A DNA stretch of 9,046 nt. Source: Thermoplasmata archaeon (lineage in GTDB: Archaea > Thermoplasmatota > Thermoplasmata > Lutacidiplasmatales > UBA184). The stretch spans positions 474-9,519 of the forward strand of contig JAKAPG010000051.1 of assembly GCA_021823085.1 (NCBI GenBank). The letters run 5' to 3'. Position numbers and translations under genes: made by a program. The notes beneath the pieces are model-generated. The model saw only the letters and a program-made list of their open reading frames with translations, did not search any database and was not told the DNA's origin. Shown piece after piece: positions 1-5,815 of the stretch (within the stretch, counting starts at the first letter, position 1; each line of letters starts with the position of its first letter).

Positions 1-1
1 C

Positions 2-295
2 AGCTTCGGCCTCTCGAGCCTGCTCGCCGGCATCGCCGGCGTCGTGGTCGCGATGGAGTTCCTCTTCTACCCGGAGTTCGGCTTCGACTACCTCCTGAAG
101 GCGTTCGGCGTGATCATGATGGGAGGGATGGGGAGCCTCGTCGGCACGATCGCCGGGGGCCTCACCCTGGGCGTGGCGGAATCGCTGACCTCCTGGATCT
201 ACAACGGCCAGTACGGCATCTGGTCGGCCGGCGCGACCTACGTCGCGATCCTGGTCGCGCTCGCCGTGCGCGCCATGCTGGGGAAGTCCCGATGA
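2..295 (+). CDS. livH: Branched-chain amino acid-type ABC transporter permease, LivH family (5' end missing)
   Basis: This is the last ~97 residues of an inner-membrane permease of the LivH type; the gene begins left of the window and is open in frame from position 2. It would form, with LivM, the translocation channel of a HAAT-family ABC importer for branched-chain amino acids or related amides and carboxylates. Visible are hydrophobic segments and the family's glycine-rich stretch GGMGSLVGTIAGGLTLGVAES, which in LivH proteins follows a helix of the type LKAFGVIMM, then a last hydrophobic segment and a short basic C-terminus (GKSR). The stop codon overlaps the livM start as ATGA (292-295), so the two are translationally coupled. 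The transported substrate cannot be told from the permease; the enzymes to the right suggest a catabolic substrate rather than leucine itself. Family assignment is firm, substrate unknown. Confidence 0.9.
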   Translation, partial: SFGLSSLLAGIAGVVVAMEFLFYPEFGFDYLLKAFGVIMMGGMGSLVGTIAGGLTLGVAESLTSWIYNGQYGIWSAGATYVAILVALAVRAMLGKSR

Positions 296-1293
296 GCGAC
301 TCTGGTGCGATCCCATCGCCTCCGCCCGCGAAGCCCTCGGCGTTCGCGCTCCTCGGACGTCGTCTCGTCACGTGGAATCTGCGGCGCACGCTCCTCCTGG
401 TCGCGTTCGGCCTCCTCGCCCTCCTGCCGATCCTCTTCCCGAACCCGTACACGATCGCGACGGTCCTGTTCTACATCCCCTGGTATCTCGCGATGACCCA
501 GAGCTGGAACATCTCGGGGGGCTACACCGGCCAGCTCAGCTTCGGTCACTGGGGGCTCCTCGGGGTCGGGGCCTATACGACCGTCATCCTGGCGGTCACG
601 TACAACTGGCCGATCGTCTCGGCGATGCTCGTCGCGGCGTGCGTGACGTTCCTTCTCGGCCTCCTGATCGGCTTCGTCGGCTCCGCGCTGCGGGGACCGT
701 ACTTCGCGATCGCCACCCTCGCCGCCGCCGCGTTGATGCAGCTCGTGATCCTCAACTGGCAGTCGGTCACCCTCGGCGCGCTCGGCTTCCCGATCTTCTA
801 CATCCTCATCCCCGCGAGCGACCTCTACTACGGCGCCCTGGTGCTGGGCGGGATCGCGACCTTGATGGTCTACCTGATCTCGCGGACCCGGGTGGGTCTC
901 GCCTTCGAGGCGGTGCGGGAGAACGAAGACCTCGCCACGGCGTCCGGGATCTACGCGCGGGGGTACAAGGCGCTCGCCTTCGGGCTCAGTGCCGCGATCA
1001 TGGGACCGGTGGGTGGGCTCTACGCCTTCGCCTCCCACTACATCGACCCGAACTCCGCGTTCAACCTGCTCTACAATCTCCAGATCATTCTCATGGTCGT
1101 GGTGGGCGGCCGGGGGAAGGTCCTCGGCCCGATCGTCGCGGCGGTCGTCTTCGCCTGGGTCTTCGAGGTCGCCCTGACGAGCTTCAACGTCTACAACTAC
1201 CTCATCACGGGCGTCGTCATCTTTGTCGCCGTGCTCCTGATCCCCCGCGGCATCTTCGGCTTCCGGGGGATGCCGAAGGCGCTCCAGTTCTAG
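292..1293 (+). CDS. livM: Branched-chain amino acid-type ABC transporter permease, LivM family
   Basis: Second membrane subunit of the importer, 333 residues, a normal length for LivM. A polar, proline-rich N-terminal tail of about 30 residues is followed by a series of hydrophobic helices. Family landmarks are GGYTGQLSFGHWGLLGVGAY (from residue 76), RGPYFAIATLA, the EAA-like cytoplasmic coupling loop FEAVRENEDLATASGI (from residue 205), which contacts the ATPases, and VVGGRGKVLGP (from about residue 271). The ATG overlaps the livH stop by ATGA; only a weak G-run precedes it, consistent with translational coupling. The gene ends with TAG 39 bp before the stop of the convergent livF, with a strong hairpin between them. 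No livG lies downstream, where it commonly sits; it must be left of the window, elsewhere, or absent. Confidence 0.95.
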   Translation: MSDSGAIPSPPPAKPSAFALLGRRLVTWNLRRTLLLVAFGLLALLPILFPNPYTIATVLFYIPWYLAMTQSWNISGGYTGQLSFGHWGLLGVGAYTTVILAVTYNWPIVSAMLVAACVTFLLGLLIGFVGSALRGPYFAIATLAAAALMQLVILNWQSVTLGALGFPIFYILIPASDLYYGALVLGGIATLMVYLISRTRVGLAFEAVRENEDLATASGIYARGYKALAFGLSAAIMGPVGGLYAFASHYIDPNSAFNLLYNLQIILMVVVGGRGKVLGPIVAAVVFAWVFEVALTSFNVYNYLITGVVIFVAVLLIPRGIFGFRGMPKALQF

Positions 1294-1300
1294 TCGGTCG

Positions 1301-1324
1301 GCTCGGGGGCGCCCGCCCCCGAGC
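1301..1324. terminator. Perfect 10-bp GC hairpin between convergent livM and livF
   Basis: GCTCGGGGGC (1301-1310) and GCCCCCGAGC (1315-1324) are exact reverse complements around a GCCC loop. The hairpin fills most of the 39-bp gap between the livM stop (1293) and the livF stop (1333, minus strand), so it can form in both transcripts. No T-run follows on either strand, so it is not a classical intrinsic terminator; it may separate or stabilise the converging 3' ends. The structure is seen directly; the function is inferred from position. Confidence 0.6.
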
Positions 1325-1332
1325 GAGTCCCC

Positions 1333-2097
1333 TTACATCCCGAGGAACGCCTTGCGGATCTCGGGGTGGTCCAAGAGCTCGCGGGCCCCGCCCTGGTCCA
1401 CGATCCGGCCCTGGGAAAGGACGTACGCCCGGTCGGCGATCTGGAGGACCTGCCGGACGTTCTGCTCCACGGCGAAGACGGTCACGCCCTGATCGGCGAG
1501 GGAGCGGAGCGCTTGGAAGACCCGGGTGACGACCTGCGGCGCGAGCCCGAGGGACGGCTCGTCGACCATCAGGATCCGGGGCCGGGCCATGAGCGCCCGC
1601 CCGATGGCGAGCATCTGCGCCTCGCCGCCCGAGAGCGTCTTCGCGGCCTGCCGCGCGCGCTCCTTGAGAAGAGGGAACATCGCCAGCACCTCCTCGTAGG
1701 TCTCGCGGAACCGGGCGCGGGGCTCGGAAAGATAGGCGCCGAGGACGAGGTTGTCGTGCACGCTCATGTTGGGGAAGACGTGCCGTCCCTCCGGCACCAG
1801 GCTGATCCCTGCCGCCACGATCGACTCGGGCGAACGGCCCGTCAGCTTGCGCTCTCCGAGGTACGTCGTGCCGCGGAGGGTCGGAATGAGCCCGGTGATC
1901 GCGCGCAGGAGCGTGGTCTTCCCGGCCCCGTTCGGGCCCACCAGCGCCGTGAACTTTCCCGCCGGAACCTCGAGACGGACGTCGTGGAGAACGACCATCT
2001 GGTCGTAGCCGGCCTCGACCCCCTCGAGCCGCAGGCCCTCGCTTCGGGCCGGGACGCCGGGTTCGGACGCGGGAGGCGGGGAGGAGAGCGCCACCAT
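1333..2097 (-). CDS. livF: Branched-chain amino acid-type ABC transporter ATP-binding protein, LivF family
   Basis: Cytoplasmic ATPase of the HAAT/Liv importer family, 254 residues, slightly longer than typical LivF (about 235) because of a ~20-residue proline-rich N-terminal extension before the domain starts at LRLEGVEAGYD. Walker A is GPNGAGKTT (residues 54-62), the ABC signature is LSGGEAQ (155-161; LSGGEQQ is more usual), and Walker B is ILMVDEP (175-181) followed by SLGLAP. The stretch SLVPEGRHVFPNMSV (99-113) is a hallmark of LivF rather than LivG. It lies on the strand opposite to livHM and converges on them, 30 bp downstream of an isochorismatase-family gene on the same strand. There is no Shine-Dalgarno site before the ATG; a CTTAAT box on the minus strand lies about 30 bp upstream, so it may also have its own promoter. 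It probably powers the neighbouring permeases, though this is inferred from proximity only. Confidence 0.93.
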   Translation of the reverse strand: MVALSSPPPASEPGVPARSEGLRLEGVEAGYDQMVVLHDVRLEVPAGKFTALVGPNGAGKTTLLRAITGLIPTLRGTTYLGERKLTGRSPESIVAAGISLVPEGRHVFPNMSVHDNLVLGAYLSEPRARFRETYEEVLAMFPLLKERARQAAKTLSGGEAQMLAIGRALMARPRILMVDEPSLGLAPQVVTRVFQALRSLADQGVTVFAVEQNVRQVLQIADRAYVLSQGRIVDQGGARELLDHPEIRKAFLGM

Positions 2098-2127
2098 GGA
2101 GGTCGAGCCGAGAGCGACGCCGGGAGA

Positions 2128-2763
2128 TTAAGCGTTCGTCGAACCCGCGGGCGCGCCGATCGCGTCGAGGACCTCCGCCACGGAGGCGACCGCCCCGACG
2201 GTATCCTCGAGATTCTGGAGCGCGGCGGCGTGGAGACGGTCGTCGACCCCCGCGACCGCGTCCCGGACCACGACCACATCGAGGTCGCGCGCGAAGGCGT
2301 CCCGGGCGGTCGTGTCGACACAGACGTGCGAGAGGACGCCCACGAGCACGACGGTCCGCACCCCGGCCGCGGCGAGACGCGCGGCGAGGTCCGTCCCGTG
2401 GAACCCGGAATACCGGTTCTTGTAGACGACGGGTTCGTCGGGACCCGGCGTGAGCTCGGGGATGATCTCCGTCTCGGGCGAGCCCGGGACGAACACCGGC
2501 TCGGCCCGCGCGGCGTAGGCGCGGGGAAGCACCCGGTGGAGGTGGCTAGGGTAGTCCGCCCCGTCCGGGCGGTACCGGTACGCCGTGTAGAGGCGGGGGA
2601 GCCCGGCCCGGCGAAATTCGGCCCGAAGCCGGTCGATCGCCGCCGCGAGGCCCTCGGCGCTCCGCACCGGACGGCCGACCCGAGCATACGCGCCGGTCGG
2701 GGAGACGAACCCCACTTGCATGTCGATGATCAACAGGGCCGGTCGCTCGAGCGGAGGAAGCAT
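2128..2763 (-). CDS. Isochorismatase-family cysteine hydrolase
   Basis: A 211-residue protein of the isochorismatase/nicotinamidase-like fold, soluble and probably an amidase or C-N hydrolase. The Asp-Lys-Cys triad is complete: Asp14 in LLIIDMQVGF, Lys115 in VVYKNRYSGFHGT, and Cys148 in LSHVCVDTTARDAFARD. The SHVCVDTTAR pattern is that of the general nicotinamidase/isochorismatase-like group (as in RutB, YcaC and nicotinamidase relatives), unlike the TTSGCVR type encoded at 7621-8310. The substrate cannot be read from sequence. It is the first gene of a minus-strand unit with livF 30 bp downstream, and starts only 57 bp from the divergent CoA-transferase gene, sharing a TATA-like region. No Shine-Dalgarno site precedes the ATG, in agreement with a leaderless or very short-leader mRNA. 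Linking a hydrolase with a transporter ATPase suggests it acts on the imported compound or a product of it. Confidence 0.88.
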   Translation of the reverse strand: MLPPLERPALLIIDMQVGFVSPTGAYARVGRPVRSAEGLAAAIDRLRAEFRRAGLPRLYTAYRYRPDGADYPSHLHRVLPRAYAARAEPVFVPGSPETEIIPELTPGPDEPVVYKNRYSGFHGTDLAARLAAAGVRTVVLVGVLSHVCVDTTARDAFARDLDVVVVRDAVAGVDDRLHAAALQNLEDTVGAVASVAEVLDAIGAPAGSTNA

Positions 2764-2820
2764 CGGTCGAGTATCGGGACGAGAGATTTAAGGACGGGAC
2801 CATTGGCGGCAACCGTTCCC
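2764..2820. promoter_or_regulatory. Divergent promoter region with a shared TTTAA box
   Basis: The 57 bp between two divergent ATG codons contain one A/T-rich element, ATTTAAGG (2786-2793), in otherwise GC-rich DNA. Its centre is about 32 bp before the plus-strand ATG (2821) and about 26 bp before the minus-strand ATG (2763). An archaeal TATA box normally lies about 26 bp before the transcription start, so transcripts would be leaderless or nearly so in both directions. Neither start has a Shine-Dalgarno sequence, as expected. Upstream of the box the plus strand is purine-rich (GAGAG), resembling a BRE, while the minus strand is not, so the plus-strand promoter may be the stronger. Promoter function is inferred. 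Confidence 0.5.
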
Positions 2821-4029
2821 ATGAGTTCGTCCGTTCGCCCGCTGTCCGGGCTGAAGGTCGTGGAGCTTTCCCAGGGGATCGCGGGGCCGTACTGCGCGAT
2901 GGTCCTCGCGGATCTCGGGGCCGACGTCGTGAAGATCGAGATCCCGAAGGTCGGGGACCTCGCGCGGGGATGGGGCCCGCCGTTCGCCTCGCCGCACAAC
3001 TCCGCGTACTTCCTCTCGGTGAACCGCAACAAGCGGTCGGTCGAGCTCGACCTCAAGTCGGAGTTCGGGAAGGAGGCGCTCCGCCGCCTCCTCAAGGGCG
3101 CCGACATCCTCGTGGAGAACTTCCGCCCCGGCACCATGGCCGACCTCGGCTTCGACCTTCCGACGCTGCGCCGCCTGAAGCCGGACCTCGTGATCGCGTC
3201 GGTCACCGGGTACGGCCCCGAGGGACCGAGCCGCAACGACCCTTCCTTCGACCTGGTCGCCCAAGCCCGCTCGGGGCTGATGAGCGTCACCGGCACGGTC
3301 GCCGGCGATCCGATCCGGGTCGGGATCGCCCTCTTCGATCTGGCCGCGGGTCTCTATGCCGCGATCGGCGTTCTGACCCAGCTACGGGAGCGCGACGCCG
3401 GCCGTCCGAGCGTGCCGGTGGAAGTGAACCTCCTCGACACCTCGATCTCGATGCTCACGCACTGGCTGCCGATCCTGAGCCTCGAGGGGAAGGTTCCCCC
3501 CCCGAGCGGAACCGCCCACCCCCTGATCGTGCCGTACCAGGTCTTTCCCGCGAAGGAAGGGTTCGTCGCCCTCGGGGTCTCGACCGACATCCTGTGGCAC
3601 CGGTTCTGCGGGGCCCTCGGACTTCCGGCGATCGAGAACGACCCGAAGTTCGCCACGAATGCGGCCCGGGTCGCCCATCGCGGCGAGGTGCTCCAGTACG
3701 TCGTTCCCGCGCTCGCCCGATGGACCGCTAAGGAGGCGGCCGCGGAGCTCAATCGCGCGGGGGTCCCCTGCGCGGTGGTGGCCCGCATCGAGGACCTGCC
3801 GCGGGACCCCCAGGTCGCGTTCAACCGCTCGATCGTGACGATGCCGGCGCCGCACGCCGGTGAGGTCATGGTCGGAGGCTCGCCGCTCCGGTCGCTGCTG
3901 CCCGAGGGGGACCCCCTCGTGCACCGACCGTCTCCGGACCTCGGGGAACATACGGCGGAAGTGCTGGCCGAGGTCGGTCTTGTTCCGCCCACGAACTCTC
4001 CCGCGTCCTCGGAGGTCCGGTCCAGATGA
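2821..4029 (+). CDS. CaiB/BaiF family (class III) CoA-transferase
   Basis: A 402-residue family III CoA-transferase, the usual length for formyl-CoA transferase, carnitine, succinyl-CoA:mesaconate or citramalate CoA-transferases. The N-terminus LSGLKVVELSQGIAGPYCAMVLADLGADVVKIE (residues 8-40) is the typical CoA-binding opening; next come NRNKRSVELDLKS, LVENFRPGTMADLG, and TGYGPEGP. The catalytic aspartate should be Asp173 in GIALFDLAAGLYAAIG, which aligns with Asp169 of formyl-CoA transferase; the C-terminal GVPCAVVARIEDLPRDPQV segment is also standard. It would swap CoA between two carboxylic acids through an aspartyl-CoA thioester mechanism. The acid substrate is not decidable; a C4-C6 dicarboxylate fits the neighbouring hydratase and lyase. 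It is the first gene of the rightward unit, lacks a Shine-Dalgarno site, and ends in an ATGA overlap with the amidohydrolase gene. Confidence 0.93.
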   Translation: MSSSVRPLSGLKVVELSQGIAGPYCAMVLADLGADVVKIEIPKVGDLARGWGPPFASPHNSAYFLSVNRNKRSVELDLKSEFGKEALRRLLKGADILVENFRPGTMADLGFDLPTLRRLKPDLVIASVTGYGPEGPSRNDPSFDLVAQARSGLMSVTGTVAGDPIRVGIALFDLAAGLYAAIGVLTQLRERDAGRPSVPVEVNLLDTSISMLTHWLPILSLEGKVPPPSGTAHPLIVPYQVFPAKEGFVALGVSTDILWHRFCGALGLPAIENDPKFATNAARVAHRGEVLQYVVPALARWTAKEAAAELNRAGVPCAVVARIEDLPRDPQVAFNRSIVTMPAPHAGEVMVGGSPLRSLLPEGDPLVHRPSPDLGEHTAEVLAEVGLVPPTNSPASSEVRSR

Positions 4030-4847
4030 AGGCGATCGACGTCGTTGCGAACCTGCGGAACGAGCACTACGTCCACGCGATCCGACCCTACATGGAAGAG
4101 GCGTGGAAGACCCTGCGCCAGGACATGGACCGGCTCGTGATCGCTCCCGAGAAGATGGTCGAGGAGATGGACCGCGCCGGCATCGAGCAGGCGTTCCTCA
4201 TCGCGGCCAAGGGCGAAGGCTGGGAGGTCCCGTACGAGGACGTCGCCGCGGTCGTCCGCGAATATCCCGACAAGTTCCGCGCGATCGCGGGCTTCAATCC
4301 GTTCCACGGGATGAAGGGCGTCGCGCGCCTCGCCGAGGCCGTCGAGAAGCACGGGTTCATCGGCGCCCACGTCTACCCGCACTGGTTCCGCCGGGCCCCC
4401 AACGACGCGATCTACTTCCCGTTCTACGCGAAGTGCGTCGAGCTCGATATCCCGGTCCAGATGCAGGTCGGGCACGCCACGCCGAACACGTACCTCCCGT
4501 CGGTCGCCCGCCCGATCACTCTCGAAGACATCGCGATCTACTTCCGGGAGCTGCGCATCATCGGGATCCACCTTGGCTACCCGTGGACCGAGGAGATGAT
4601 CTCGGTGGCCTACCGGTTCCCGAACGTCTACATCGCGCCCGACGCCCACGCCCCGAAGTACTGGGAGCCCCGCTTCGTCGACTACCTGCGGACCCGCGGG
4701 AAGAGGAAGGTCCTGTTCGGGACCGACTACCCGATCGTGGGGTTCGAGCGAGCGATGACGGAGCTCAACGACCACCACCTCTCCGACGAGGTCCTCGAGC
4801 GGTTCCTGCGCGACAATGCCCGGGACGTCTACCGCCTGCGAACGTAG
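4026..4847 (+). CDS. Amidohydrolase_2 (ACMSD-like TIM-barrel) protein lacking the N-terminal HxH
   Basis: A 273-residue member of the amidohydrolase_2/COG2159 group, which holds decarboxylases such as ACMSD, hydratases and lactone or amide hydrolases. The C-terminal half has the expected site residues: His115 in GAHVYP, His150 in QVGHATP, His182 in IHLGYPW and Asp234 in LFGTDYP, followed by the usual helical end with NARDVYRL. The N-terminus reads MKAIDVVANLRNE, where family members normally have a metal-binding D-x-H-x-H; here those positions are Val7 and Asn9. Either metal binding is altered, or the protein is a non-metal or non-catalytic member. ATGA overlap with the CoA-transferase gene and a GGAGGT site at 4011-4016 show a coupled two-gene unit, so the protein probably acts on the acid or CoA ester handled by that enzyme. 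Family assignment is good; reaction unknown. Confidence 0.82.
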   Translation: MKAIDVVANLRNEHYVHAIRPYMEEAWKTLRQDMDRLVIAPEKMVEEMDRAGIEQAFLIAAKGEGWEVPYEDVAAVVREYPDKFRAIAGFNPFHGMKGVARLAEAVEKHGFIGAHVYPHWFRRAPNDAIYFPFYAKCVELDIPVQMQVGHATPNTYLPSVARPITLEDIAIYFRELRIIGIHLGYPWTEEMISVAYRFPNVYIAPDAHAPKYWEPRFVDYLRTRGKRKVLFGTDYPIVGFERAMTELNDHHLSDEVLERFLRDNARDVYRLRT

Positions 4848-4912
4848 GAGGGGGGTACGGGCATGGGCACGGGTCTTATGCCGCCAGCGCCGTGGACCGC
4901 GGGAGGAGCGAA
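4848..4912 (+). promoter_or_regulatory. Intergenic gap with a possible TATA-like box and the RBS that sets the lyase start
   Basis: This is the longest plus-strand gap within the right-hand gene set (65 bp). GGAGGAG at 4902-4908 is a strong Shine-Dalgarno match; GGAGG is 6 bp before GTG 4913 and 12 bp before the in-frame ATG 4919, which favours the GTG. A weak CTTATG (4875-4880) could be a TATA-like element placing transcription start near 4903, and short GGCAT/ATGCC arms (4860-4864 and 4878-4882) flank it. Whether this is a second promoter or simply an operon spacer cannot be decided by eye. Confidence 0.35.
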
Positions 4913-5815
4913 GTGATCATGGCGCCCGAGGAGACGCCTCGCACCCTTTCGTCCCGGCTCCGGGCCGGGCCGATCGTGGTCGCCCCCGGGGCCTACGATG
5001 CCCTCTCCGCCCGGCTCGTGGAGGCGGCCGGGTTCCCCGCCGTCTATGCGACGGGCGCCGGTGCCTCCTATAGCCTCCTCGGGTCGCCCGACATCGGGCT
5101 GCTCTCCTTCGCGGAGATGCGGGACCAGGTCGCGCGCATGGCCGCCGCCGTCTCGGTCCCGGTGATCGCGGACGGGGATACCGGCCATGGCAACGCGCTC
5201 AATGTCCAGCGGACGGTGCGGGAGTTCGAGCGGGCCGGCGCGGCGGCGATCCAGCTCGAGGACCAGACGTTCCCGAAGCGGTGCGGCCACCTGAGCGAGA
5301 AGACCGTCGTTCCGGCCGACGAGATGGTCGGGAAGGTCCGGGCGGCGGTCGACGCCCGCCACTCTCGGGAGACGCTCATCATCGCCCGCACGGATGCGCT
5401 CGCCGTCGAGGGCCTCGAGCCCGCCCTCGAACGGCTCCGGGCCTACGGGGAGGCGGGGGCGGACGTGCTGTTCCTGGAGGCCCCTCCGGACGCCGCCGCG
5501 ATGCAGCGGGCCTGCGCCGCGCTCCGCTGGCCGATGATGGTCAACATGGTCGAGGGCGGCCGGACGCCGCTGCTCTCCGCGCGCGAGCTCGAGGGGATCG
5601 GCTACCGGATGGTGATCTTTCCGAACGCCGGGGCCCGGGTAGCCACGTTCGCCTTGCGCGAGCTGTACGCCACCCTCGCGCGGGAGGGGACGACCGCCCC
5701 GCTGCTCGACCGGATGCTGCTCTTCGACGAGCTCAATCGGGTCGTGGGACTCCCCGAGACCCGGGAGCGCGGCCGGAAGTACGCCGGGGCGACCGCTCGG
5801 ACGGAGGACCGGTGA
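4913..5815 (+). CDS. Isocitrate lyase/PEP mutase superfamily lyase (2,3-dimethylmalate lyase or 2-methylisocitrate lyase-like)
   Basis: A soluble Mg-dependent TIM-barrel C-C lyase of 300 residues (298 from the alternative ATG at 4919), close to PrpB size. Numbered from that ATG, the active-site elements match the family in place and identity: metal-binding DGDTGHGN (Asp85, Asp87), EDQTFPKRCGH with catalytic Cys122, Arg157 in IIARTDA, Glu187 in FLEAP, and Asn209 in NMVEGGRTP. The KRCGH loop marks a true lyase (isocitrate, methylisocitrate, dimethylmalate) and argues against PEP mutase or phosphonopyruvate hydrolase. Such enzymes cleave a 2-hydroxy di- or tricarboxylate to a 2-oxoacid plus a carboxylate. 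It is followed with a GTGA overlap by an aconitase-type hydratase pair, the arrangement expected for dimethylmaleate/dimethylmalate breakdown; 2-methylisocitrate lyase is the main alternative, but no methylcitrate synthase or PrpD is nearby. The start was chosen from Shine-Dalgarno spacing. Confidence 0.9.
   Translation: MIMAPEETPRTLSSRLRAGPIVVAPGAYDALSARLVEAAGFPAVYATGAGASYSLLGSPDIGLLSFAEMRDQVARMAAAVSVPVIADGDTGHGNALNVQRTVREFERAGAAAIQLEDQTFPKRCGHLSEKTVVPADEMVGKVRAAVDARHSRETLIIARTDALAVEGLEPALERLRAYGEAGADVLFLEAPPDAAAMQRACAALRWPMMVNMVEGGRTPLLSARELEGIGYRMVIFPNAGARVATFALRELYATLAREGTTAPLLDRMLLFDELNRVVGLPETRERGRKYAGATARTEDR

Noticed and set aside
1366..2820. Long plus-strand open frame antisense to livF and the first hydrolase, running on into the CoA-transferase
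   Set aside because: It is rich in Arg, Gly, Pro and Asp with no family motifs and mirrors two well-supported minus-strand genes; GC-rich DNA keeps such shadow frames open. The real start in that frame is the ATG at 2821.
3354..4778. Long minus-strand open frame opposite the CoA-transferase and amidohydrolase
   Set aside because: Low-complexity Arg/Asp/Val-rich translation without domains; both plus-strand genes opposite it have clear active-site motifs.
4860..4882. GGCAT...ATGCC inverted repeat as an operator
   Set aside because: The arms are only 5 bp with a 13-bp spacer, which is easily met by chance in DNA of this composition, and no regulator gene is nearby.
3860..4912. Upstream in-frame extension of the lyase reading frame
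   Set aside because: The extension is an Arg/Gly/Pro-rich shadow of the amidohydrolase gene; the protein family begins right at the start after GGAGGAG (4902-4908), and the resulting length equals that of PrpB-type lyases.
4913..5815. Lyase gene as PEP mutase or phosphonopyruvate hydrolase (phosphonate metabolism)
   Set aside because: The KRCGH catalytic loop and the NMVEGG/FLEAP blocks are those of true isocitrate/methylisocitrate/dimethylmalate lyases, and no phosphonate genes are present.
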